NCBI GenBank assembly: GCA_036272735.1
Contig: DATAYF010000760.1
Coordinates: 1 to 5,874 of the forward strand
Direction of reading: 5' to 3'
DNA: 5,874 nucleotides
DNA from: DATAYF01 sp036272735
GTDB lineage: Bacteria > Chloroflexota > Ktedonobacteria > Ktedonobacterales > Ktedonobacteraceae
Positions within the stretch are counted from its first letter, which is position 1. Every line of letters starts with the position of its first letter. This document shows, in pieces, positions 1 through 5,247 of this stretch. Under the pieces are notes generated by a model that was not told where the DNA came from, did not search any database, and saw only the letters and a program-made list of their open reading frames with translations. The position numbers and the translations under genes were made by a program.

Positions 1-585
1 CTGAAGATCTTCCTTGCTGTGAGCTCGGGCAACCCCCCCCCAAACCCTCGGTTTTATTGCACCTCTCAGAAAACTTTGAGGCGCAAACAACGTCAACGGT
101 GTCGTCGGAAGAAGGGCAGTACACGCCGTCGAAAAGCTGCCCGCAATGTTGCCAAGACACATCTGAAGATCAACCGACAACGAACCGATCACCATTTCAA
201 GACGGCGAAACGATATGCTGAACAGTATCAACGTATCGCCGTGGAAGATCTGCAAATTCTCAATATGGTGAAAAACCATCATCTGTCCAAGAGCATTCTC
301 GATGCCTCGTGGAGTGCATTTCTCGCTATTCTTGAGGACAAGGCTGCAAGAGCTGGTCAGCAAGTGATCCGCGTGCACCCCCGTTTCACCAGCCAGAAAT
401 GTCACCAGTGCGGGGAAATTGTGCAGAAGACGCTGAGTGTGCGTACCCATCTCTGTCCTTTCTGTGGCTATGGGGCAGATCGCGACGTCAATGCCGCGAA
501 AAACATTTTATTACAGGCCAGGGCATGGCCGAAAGCGTCGGTCTCCGCTGGGAGTCCGGTCGAACTGAGAAGCCCCCGGCTTTAG
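1..585 (+). CDS. tnpB: TnpB (IS200/IS605 OrfB) RNA-guided nuclease, 5'-partial
   Basis: This is the C-terminal 194 residues of a TnpB-type protein; the frame is open at the left edge, so the real start and the first RuvC aspartate lie outside. TnpB proteins are RuvC-like, omegaRNA-guided DNA endonucleases carried by IS200/IS605 elements. Visible here are an Arg/Lys-rich helical segment (codons at about 70-190), the second RuvC acidic residue in VEDL (Glu at 244-246), the conserved NMVKNHHLSKSI stretch, a four-cysteine zinc finger (CHQC, then CPFC about 15 residues later), and the third RuvC aspartate in DRDVNAAKNIL. All of these are intact, so the visible part looks functional. A nine-C run at 33-41 encodes a proline stretch. 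The GTG at 19 would give a 188-residue ORF, but homologous sequence continues upstream of it, so it is not the start. The stop codon lies in the loop of the right-end hairpin. No tnpA is visible. Confidence 0.93.
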   Translation: MKIFLAVSSGNPPPNPRFYCTSQKTLRRKQRQRCRRKKGSTRRRKAARNVAKTHLKINRQRTDHHFKTAKRYAEQYQRIAVEDLQILNMVKNHHLSKSILDASWSAFLAILEDKAARAGQQVIRVHPRFTSQKCHQCGEIVQKTLSVRTHLCPFCGYGADRDVNAAKNILLQARAWPKASVSAGSPVELRSPRL

Positions 586-602
586 CCGTGGGGAGTTGTC
601 AC
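567..602 (+). mobile_element. IS605-type right end and omegaRNA 3' scaffold hairpin
   Basis: A hairpin overlaps the tnpB stop: CCCC-CGGC (573-580), loop TTTA (581-584), GCCG (585-588), one bulged T (589), GGGG (590-593). It is followed by AGTTGTCAC up to about 602. The pattern of GAGAAGC, a GC-rich stem with a CTTTAG loop and GGGGAGT(N)GTCAC is the familiar right end of many TnpB elements. In characterised systems the 3' end of the tnpB transcript forms the omegaRNA scaffold, and the flanking sequence just past the right end serves as guide. The guide here would start at about 603. The stem is read directly; the exact element boundary and the RNA are inferred. Confidence 0.75.
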
Positions 603-733
603 TGAACCATGTTCTCGCTCTGCTTGTGTGCTCACAGTTTGCAAAAATTCTTGCCGCACCCACTCCATAGTCAAAGTCAACATCTCTAAGAAAATGCGGT
701 ATACTACCGCTAAGCAACGGAAGGAGATGTGAC
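603..733. other. Non-coding stretch between TnpB right end and orfA-like start
   Basis: No convincing gene is seen on either strand. The stretch begins with TGAACC directly after the TnpB right end. It contains a promoter-like site (about 677-705) and a 15-bp palindrome (696-710), and ends with a good Shine-Dalgarno sequence (GGAG near 723-726). TGAACC resembles the ends of some IS3-family elements, so the whole stretch could be the leader of an IS3-type element whose body is gone. That reading is weak. Confidence 0.4.
677..710 (+). promoter_or_regulatory. Putative promoter with palindrome over the -10 box
   Basis: A -10-like TATACT at 700-705 is preceded, 17 bp upstream, by TCAACA (677-682), a four-of-six match to TTGACA. 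The -10 box lies in a perfect hyphenated palindrome GCGGTA-TAC-TACCGC (696-710). Such a position could let a dimeric repressor block polymerase, or the symmetry could be chance. The site is 24-29 bp upstream of the ATG at 734 and also upstream of the peptidase gene, which it might drive since no terminator is seen between them. Confidence 0.4.
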
Positions 734-771
734 ATGCGAGGACGACCTCACAGCCGAGAATTCCAACTCTC
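734..771 (+). pseudogene. Truncated transposase (orfA-like) N-terminus
   Basis: An ATG at 734 follows an AAGGAG site with about 7 bp spacing. The first 13-14 codons read MRGRPHSREFQLSI, a basic start resembling IS3-type OrfA proteins, which open with a similar GR-(Y/H)S-x-EF-x-L pattern before a helix-turn-helix. After about 771 the similarity stops. The frame runs through unrelated DNA to a stop at 866-868, overlapping the start of the peptidase gene (44 codons in all). The DNA past the junction belongs, in another frame, to a peptidase tail. I read this as a remnant of an insertion sequence that lost its body by deletion. The family call rests on very few residues; a short leader peptide is the alternative. 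Confidence 0.35.
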
Positions 772-828
772 GATTGGTTTGAGCGTTACATCGAGATTCG
801 CCCCGAAGAGTATGACAATCGCTCATAG
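772..828 (+). pseudogene. C-terminal remnant of a second S9 peptidase
   Basis: The frame starting at 772 reads DWFERYIEIRPEEYDNRS and then stops at 826-828. It matches the very end of the intact peptidase downstream (DWFRQYVDIRPEEYV), with 10 of the first 14 residues identical. Nothing upstream of 772 in this frame resembles the peptidase, and a stop lies at 730-732. This is therefore the last 18 codons of a lost paralogue that sat in tandem just 5' of the intact gene, 27 bp from its start. The codons differ from the intact copy at many third positions, so the two copies had diverged before the loss. Confidence 0.8.
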
Positions 829-840
829 TTCTCCGTACAG

Positions 841-846
841 AAAGGA
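841..846 (+). promoter_or_regulatory. Ribosome binding site of the S9 peptidase
   Basis: AAAGGA lies 9 bp before the ATG at 856. It would be only 3 bp from the TTG at 850 and 24 bp from the ATG at 871, so it selects the ATG at 856 as start. Confidence 0.7.
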
Positions 847-855
847 CTTTTGCAT

Positions 856-2964
856 ATGGCCGATGTGATAATGTCAACACGCAAACTAACGCGCGATGAC
901 CTGTGGACCCTGCCGGAGATGGGACACGTGGCGCTCTCGCCTGATGGTCGGAGCGTGGTCTTTAGCCTCGCGTGCAAGGACAAAGCCAGCAACGAAGTGC
1001 TGAGTGATATCTATTTGCTGCGTCTGAACGAGCATGGACAGGCTCTCAACGAACCTGTACGCCTGACACGCGGCGGGAAACAGAACAACTTTCCCGTGTG
1101 GTCACCTGATAGCCAGCGCCTCCTCTTCACCTCCAATCGAGAGGGAGACAAGGCGCAACTCTGGTTTCTGGAGATGGGCGGAGGCGAAGCACGTAAGCTC
1201 ACCAACTTCGCTCGCGGCATCAATGAAGTGGCATGGTCACCCGATGGCAAATGGATCGCCCTGACATCCGCCGCCCTCAATTCCGATGAAGACGATGTGC
1301 TCACGGGACGCAAGATACTGGACGAGGCGGCAAAGAAACGCCAGGACGAAGAGGAACGCTATCGCCTGCGTACCATCAAAAGCGTCTGGTATCGTCTGGA
1401 TGGACGTGGCATGCTTAAGAAGCGTATGCACGTCTTTGTCATGCCCGCGCCTCAACCCGGCGACGCGAGCGAACAGCCCGTGGACCCGCAGCATATCAGG
1501 CGCTTGACCACGGGCGATTATGACCATTATGGCATTCGCTGGACTCCAGATAGCCGTGAGATCAGCCTGGTCACCAATCGCAATGAGGACTACGACCGCA
1601 CCTGGGTTACCGATCTGTGGAACATAGATATCGAAACGGGCGAGATGCGTTGCCTCACCGATAGTTCGCTCCAGGTGCATAGCTGGTCCTGGTCCCCTGA
1701 CGGCAGCCAGGCTGCGGTACTAGCCGCGCAGGATATGAATAAAGAGGGAATCAGCGTTATTCGGTTGCGCCTGATCGCACGTAAAAATAGCGAGATGCGC
1801 ACGCTGCTCTCCGACCTGGATTATGATGTTGCACCAACCGTTGGCATGCGCCTGGGGTCTCCAACGCCCTACCAGCCACGCTGGAGTGAGGATGGCAAAC
1901 GCGTGTACCTCGCCATCGCCGAGCATGGGCGCGTCAATCTGCATGCTGTTGATGTTGAGCACAACACACAGATACCGCTGACCAAAGGGGAACACGTCAC
2001 CCATTACTTCGACCTCTTGCCGGGCAGTCACGGCATCATCTACGCACAGAGCCAACCGACACACCCGTGGGAGCTTTACCGCCTGGAACTACGCGATGGG
2101 CAGCCCGGTGAGGAGCACAGGTTAACGCATCTCTACGATACGCTGTTAGCCCCCGTCACGCTCAGCGAGCCGGAACGCATCACCTATAAAGGTTCGGGAG
2201 GCGAGCAGGTCGAAGGCTGGTTGCTTCGACCGATTGGGTATAAAGAAGGGACGCGTTATCCCCTCTTCTTGCATATCCACGGCGGGCCACAGTCAGCCTT
2301 TGGCGCTGGCATGGACCCCTTCTTGCAGTATTGCGCGGCGCAGGGCTTCGCCGTCTTCTACTGCAATCCCCATGGCAGCACAACCTACGGCGAGGCTTTT
2401 GTGCGCCAGGTAGAGGGCGATTGGGGCGGCTGGGATTATCAGGACATCATGCGTGGTGTAGACGAGTGCATCACACATGGTATAGCCGATCCCGAACGCC
2501 TAGTTGTCTCAGGCTACAGCTATGGCGGCTACATGACCATGCGCATTATTGGGCAGACGGACCGCTTCAAGGCGGCGGTCCCAATGGCGGGTGTCTCCAA
2601 CCTGGCAAGCTTCGTGGGAACCTCCGATATCGGCTTCTGGATGGCTTTCCAATCAAAAGGGTATCCCTGGGACGCGGAACGCACTGCATATTATCACGAC
2701 CGCTCACCTCTTACACACGCCGGAAAGGTCACAACGCCTACACGCATCTATCATCCAGAGAACGACCTGCGCTGTCCTATCAGCCAGTCGGAAGAGTTCT
2801 ATATCGCGCTCAAGCTCATGGGCAAGGTTCCCGTCGAGTTCGTGCGTGTTCCCGGTCACTGGCATATAGGCGCGGAGAAACCCGCTCTGATGCTGGAACG
2901 CTGGGAAATTATGCTCGACTGGTTCCGCCAGTACGTCGATATCCGTCCGGAAGAGTACGTATAA
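856..2964 (+). CDS. S9 family serine peptidase (prolyl oligopeptidase / acylaminoacyl-peptidase type)
   Basis: A 702-residue protein of usual length for the family. The N-terminal two thirds form a beta-propeller of the TolB/PD40 kind, with repeat cores WSPDS (about 82), WSPDG (127), WTPDS (229), WSPDG (279) and WSEDG (343). The propeller gates access of short peptides in this family. From about residue 440 follows the alpha/beta-hydrolase domain: oxyanion loop HGGP (475-478), nucleophile elbow GYSYGG with Ser555, Asp637 in ENDLRCP, and His670 in PGHWHIG. The triad is complete, so the enzyme should be active. No signal peptide or membrane segment is seen; it is probably cytoplasmic and cleaves oligopeptides, perhaps with aminopeptidase or acylaminoacyl-peptidase specificity, which the sequence alone does not settle. 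The start is ATG 856, chosen from the ribosome site at 841-846. A tail fragment of a paralogue sits just upstream. Confidence 0.95.
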   Translation: MADVIMSTRKLTRDDLWTLPEMGHVALSPDGRSVVFSLACKDKASNEVLSDIYLLRLNEHGQALNEPVRLTRGGKQNNFPVWSPDSQRLLFTSNREGDKAQLWFLEMGGGEARKLTNFARGINEVAWSPDGKWIALTSAALNSDEDDVLTGRKILDEAAKKRQDEEERYRLRTIKSVWYRLDGRGMLKKRMHVFVMPAPQPGDASEQPVDPQHIRRLTTGDYDHYGIRWTPDSREISLVTNRNEDYDRTWVTDLWNIDIETGEMRCLTDSSLQVHSWSWSPDGSQAAVLAAQDMNKEGISVIRLRLIARKNSEMRTLLSDLDYDVAPTVGMRLGSPTPYQPRWSEDGKRVYLAIAEHGRVNLHAVDVEHNTQIPLTKGEHVTHYFDLLPGSHGIIYAQSQPTHPWELYRLELRDGQPGEEHRLTHLYDTLLAPVTLSEPERITYKGSGGEQVEGWLLRPIGYKEGTRYPLFLHIHGGPQSAFGAGMDPFLQYCAAQGFAVFYCNPHGSTTYGEAFVRQVEGDWGGWDYQDIMRGVDECITHGIADPERLVVSGYSYGGYMTMRIIGQTDRFKAAVPMAGVSNLASFVGTSDIGFWMAFQSKGYPWDAERTAYYHDRSPLTHAGKVTTPTRIYHPENDLRCPISQSEEFYIALKLMGKVPVEFVRVPGHWHIGAEKPALMLERWEIMLDWFRQYVDIRPEEYV

Positions 2965-2972
2965 GCACAATG

Positions 2973-3006
2973 CTCGCCACCTGGTCTACTGAGAGCAGGT
3001 GACGAG
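2973..3006 (+). terminator. Hairpin after the peptidase gene, possible terminator
   Basis: Eight bases after the stop, CTCG-C-CACCTG (2973-2983) can pair with CAGGTG-A-CGAG (2996-3006) across a 12-base loop, giving 10 pairs with one C/A mismatch. No T-run follows, so it does not look like a standard intrinsic terminator. It could act as a 3'-end stabiliser or mark the end of the peptidase unit. Confidence 0.4.
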
Positions 3007-3038
3007 ACCATGCAAAGCGTCACACGATATCATAATCC

Positions 3039-3467
3039 TTGTATTGGCTACTTAGGACATCCATTCGTCAAATAAACAACCTGATCTTTCACTACCCTAT
3101 CGCGCCCGACACGCCTTATCCATTGGTTGCCGTGAGTGATATCGCAGTCTTCGTCGCGCTCTCCTTCGCTTCGCCTGACACCTACCTCGGCAAGACCATC
3201 GAACTCGTTGGCCATGCTCCAACACCACCACAGATCGCCGCCTCGATCAGTCGTGCTATCGGGCGCTCCATCTCCTACGTCCAGGCTCCCATCGAGCTTC
3301 TTCGCCTGCAAAATGCAGAGATTGCTCGCGCCTGCGAATTTCTCAACGAGAACCATTCTACGGTGGATATCTCCGCTCTGCGCAAGTTGCATCCCGGCCT
3401 AATGGACTTCGAGACCTGGCTCCAGAAAGAAGGCAAAGCACGATTTACGACATTACGAAATGAATAG
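3039..3467 (+). pseudogene. NmrA-family protein fragment, C-terminal half only
   Basis: From about 3084 (IFHYPI) to the end, this frame aligns without gaps to residues 163-283 of the intact NmrA-type protein at 4178-5068; by hand count 63 of 121 residues match. Shared landmarks are SPD/CPD-x-YLG, TPPQ-x-AA, SISY, QNA, FLNE and FETWLQK. The N-terminal 160 residues, including the glycine-rich NAD(P)-binding loop, are missing. In this frame a stop at 3033-3035 closes the upstream side, and the region 3007-3083 has no NmrA similarity. The only available starts (for example TTG 3039) have no clear ribosome site. The remaining 120 codons hold no stop or frameshift, so the truncation is fairly recent or the piece is still translated. 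It ends 24 bp before the nitroreductase, the same order as in the second cassette. Confidence 0.85.
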
Positions 3468-3486
3468 AAATGAATAGAAGGGAATA
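3457..3486 (+). repeat. Three tandem 10-bp units between NmrA fragment and nitroreductase
   Basis: GAAATGAATA occurs at 3457-3466 and 3467-3476, followed by the variant GAAGGGAATA at 3477-3486. The first unit carries the stop of the NmrA fragment (TAG 3465-3467), and the third holds the AAGGGA Shine-Dalgarno site of the nitroreductase, 8 bp before its ATG. Probably slippage-generated. Confidence 0.75.
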
Positions 3487-3491
3487 GTATC

Positions 3492-4142
3492 ATGCCCGTC
3501 CTCGATCTGACTATCGATGAGCTGCTTTCTACAACCCGTTCAGTACGCAAACGCCTGGACCTGAATCGCCCGGTGGAACCCGAAGTGATCCGTGAGTGCC
3601 TGGAACTGGCTATACAGGCTCCTACTCCCGGTTCCCGCCAGAGTTGGTACTTTATCGTTGTCACCGATCCCGCCCAACGCGCGGCCCTGGCCGCTCTCTA
3701 TCGCAGAGGTGCGGGCGCTATGGATCAGTATGCGCAGCAATTCATCGCCTCCGCTGCCAGTGAGCAAGAAGCGGCAAAACTTACCCGAATGGCCGATTCA
3801 TCGCGATACCTCACCGAACATCTACACGAGGTGCCCGTTCACGTTATTCCCTGCCTCGAAGGCCGTACCGAAAACTTACCTGTGGTTGAGCAGGCCAGCC
3901 AGTGGGGCGCAATCTTACCCGCCACCTGGAGCTTCATGCTGGCGGCGCGCTCTCGCGGCCTGGGCACCGTCCTGACCGGCATCCATCTTGCCTACGAACG
4001 AGATGCAGCGGAACTGCTGGGCATCCCCTACGAGCAGGTTATGCAAACCGCGCTCCTCCCCGTCGCTTATACATTGGGCACCACGTTCAAACCTGCCCTT
4101 CGCAAGCCATTAGATACAGTGTTGCGCTGGAACAAATGGTAA
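3492..4142 (+). CDS. Nitroreductase family FMN oxidoreductase
   Basis: A 216-residue protein typical of the nitroreductase fold (COG0778 type), in which a homodimer binds FMN and reduces nitro compounds, quinones or similar acceptors with NAD(P)H. Family marks are RSVRKRLD (16-23, FMN phosphate binding), APTPGSRQSWYF (43-54), GAILPATWSFMLAARSRGLGT (139-159, split by the usual helix) and the C-terminal PVAYTLG with FKPALRKPLDTVLRWNKW. It belongs to the subgroup in which PVAYTLG replaces the GYP-type motif of classic NfsB-like enzymes. The start ATG 3492 has AAGGGA 8 bp upstream. It lies between two NmrA genes and is the intact member of a duplicated pair: the first 30 codons of a second copy are at 5089. 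The natural substrate cannot be read from the sequence. It is probably co-transcribed with the NmrA gene 35 bp downstream. Confidence 0.92.
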   Translation: MPVLDLTIDELLSTTRSVRKRLDLNRPVEPEVIRECLELAIQAPTPGSRQSWYFIVVTDPAQRAALAALYRRGAGAMDQYAQQFIASAASEQEAAKLTRMADSSRYLTEHLHEVPVHVIPCLEGRTENLPVVEQASQWGAILPATWSFMLAARSRGLGTVLTGIHLAYERDAAELLGIPYEQVMQTALLPVAYTLGTTFKPALRKPLDTVLRWNKW

Positions 4143-4177
4143 ATAGCTTGCACCGCATTCCTGATCAGGAGACAATC

Positions 4178-5068
4178 ATGGATAAAACCAACAAAATCAT
4201 CCTCGTCACAGGCGCAACGGGTCGGCAAGGTGGTGCCACTGTTCGTCACCTGCTGGCAAATGGCTGGCCTGTCCGAGCCGTCGCACGTGACCTCGCAACC
4301 CCTGCTGCATACACCTTGCAGCAAGCCGGAGCCGAAGTCGTGCAGGCCAATAACGAAAACCTCGCATCTTTAGAGGCGGCCATGCAGGGCGTCTATGGCG
4401 TCTTCAGTATCCAGCCAGCTGCCTTCGGCTACGAGACGGAGATCCGCCAGGGTAAGAGCATCGCCGATGCCGCTAAGTCCGTAGGAATTCAACACTTCGT
4501 CTATACATCGGTCGGTGGTGCAGAGGGCCAGTCCCGCGTCCGCAAGCTCGGCAAATGGGAGATCGAACAGTACATTCAGGCCCTCGGCTTGCCGACCACG
4601 ATCCTGCGTCCGGCTAATTTCATGGAGGATATCATTGGCCCACGTTTCGGCGCACCCTCCGGCACCTTCTCCATCGCACTCAAGCCAGATGTGCCCTTGC
4701 GTCTCATCGCCATCGATGATATCGGCGCTCTCGCCGCACTCATGTTCGAGTGTCCGGACGCCTACCTCGGTCAGATCATCGAGATCGCTGGCGACTCGCT
4801 CACTCCGCCGCAGGTCGCCGCTGCCATCAGCCATGCCACCGAACACTCCATCTCCTATGGCCAGATCCCTCTCGAAACCATTCGCCAGCAAAATGCAGAC
4901 GTTGCTCAGGTGTTTTACTTCCTCAACGAAATAGGCTACCAGACGGATATCCCTGCCCTGCACAAACTCTATCCCCACCTGACAAACTTCGAGACCTGGC
5001 TCCAAAAAACAGGCAAGGCACAATTTGAGATATTATGGAATGCATCCAAGAATATCAGTAAAAAATAG
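4178..5068 (+). CDS. NmrA-family NAD(P)-binding protein
   Basis: A 296-residue atypical short-chain dehydrogenase of the NmrA/HSCARG group, close to the family's usual length. The N-terminal Rossmann fold shows VTGATGRQGG (10-19), the glycine-rich dinucleotide loop, then ARD at 36-38 after the second strand. YTSVGG (109-114) and KWEIEQYI (126-133) correspond to the central SDR segment; the usual Tyr-x3-Lys pair is not apparent, as is common for NmrA proteins. LRPANFMED (143-151) follows, then a C-terminal domain ending in FETWLQK. Members act as NAD(P)-sensing regulators or as reductases; which applies here is unknown. The start is ATG 4178, with AGGAG (4167-4171) 6 bp upstream; the longer open frame back to 3902 overlaps the nitroreductase and is not used. 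It is flanked by a nitroreductase on both sides (35 and 20 bp), suggesting a shared redox task. Confidence 0.92.
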   Translation: MDKTNKIILVTGATGRQGGATVRHLLANGWPVRAVARDLATPAAYTLQQAGAEVVQANNENLASLEAAMQGVYGVFSIQPAAFGYETEIRQGKSIADAAKSVGIQHFVYTSVGGAEGQSRVRKLGKWEIEQYIQALGLPTTILRPANFMEDIIGPRFGAPSGTFSIALKPDVPLRLIAIDDIGALAALMFECPDAYLGQIIEIAGDSLTPPQVAAAISHATEHSISYGQIPLETIRQQNADVAQVFYFLNEIGYQTDIPALHKLYPHLTNFETWLQKTGKAQFEILWNASKNISKK

Positions 5069-5088
5069 CCATAGAAAGGAATTGCATC

Positions 5089-5177
5089 ATGCCCATCCTT
5101 GATCTTTCCATCGATGAACTGCTCACTACAACCCACTCCGTGCGCAAACGCCTAGATCTCACCCGCCCAGTGGAACC
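5089..5177 (+). pseudogene. Nitroreductase, second copy, truncated by an insertion sequence
   Basis: The first 30 codons are closely similar to the nitroreductase at 3492: 25 of 30 residues and, by hand count, 71 of 90 bases are the same, most differences being in third positions. The leader is also alike (AGAAAGGAAT, then ATC-ATG), and it follows its NmrA gene by 20 bp. Similarity stops abruptly after RPVEP, at about 5177/5178, where GGGTTCTGT of the insertion sequence begins. The frame then reads four foreign codons and stops at 5194-5196, giving a 35-residue product with no FMN-binding core. The rest of the gene may lie beyond the other end of the insertion, outside the window. Confidence 0.9.
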
Positions 5178-5180
5178 AGG

Positions 5181-5193
5181 GTTCTGTCAGAAC
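5181..5193. repeat. Palindrome in the IS end
   Basis: GTTCT-GTC-AGAAC is a perfect 5-bp inverted repeat with a 3-bp spacer, two bases inside the proposed IS end. A further GAGAAC follows at 5195-5200. It may be part of the terminal recognition sequence. Confidence 0.55.
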
Positions 5194-5247
5194 TGAGAAC
5201 ACAGAAGTCCATCGTGGGAATCGAATGCTGAGATAGTGCGGTTCTCG

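Larger units (their letters stand above)
3084..5177 (+). repeat. Tandem duplication of an NmrA-nitroreductase cassette
   Basis: Unit 1 comprises the NmrA fragment (3084-3467) plus the nitroreductase (3492-4142). Unit 2 comprises the intact NmrA (4178-5068) plus the nitroreductase fragment (5089-5177). Order, strand, spacing (24 and 20 bp) and the leader before each nitroreductase ATG are preserved. The NmrA copies share about half their residues, so this is an old duplication or two related cassettes brought together, not a recent copy. Confidence 0.8.

Noticed and set aside
19..585. TnpB as a complete 188-residue protein starting at GTG 19
   Set aside because: The frame is open to base 1 and the residues before 19 (LKIFLA) fit the TnpB family stretch after the first RuvC motif, so the gene simply enters from the left.
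511..735. Minus-strand 74-residue frame over the TnpB right end
   Set aside because: It is formed by the hairpin and leader sequence, has no similarity I recognise, and runs through the tnpB 3' end.
850..855. TTG at 850 as start of the peptidase
   Set aside because: It is only 3 bp from the AAAGGA site; ATG 856 has proper spacing.
1237..1680. 147-residue open frame on the minus strand
   Set aside because: It is antisense to the peptidase propeller and has no ribosome site or motif.
2331..3002. 223-residue open frame on the plus strand
   Set aside because: It is an out-of-frame shadow within the hydrolase domain of the S9 peptidase; composition is Arg/Leu-rich and unlike any family.
3010..3075. 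Small ORF of 21 codons (ATG 3010) between peptidase and NmrA fragment
   Set aside because: No clear ribosome site and no recognisable sequence; likely chance.
3902..4177. N-terminal extension of the NmrA gene back to GTG 3902
   Set aside because: It overlaps the nitroreductase in another frame, has no family similarity, and ATG 4178 has an ideal ribosome site just before the Rossmann strand.
4370..5023. 217-residue open frame on the minus strand
   Set aside because: It lies entirely opposite the clear NmrA gene, has no recognisable motif, and mirrors the codon pattern of the real gene.
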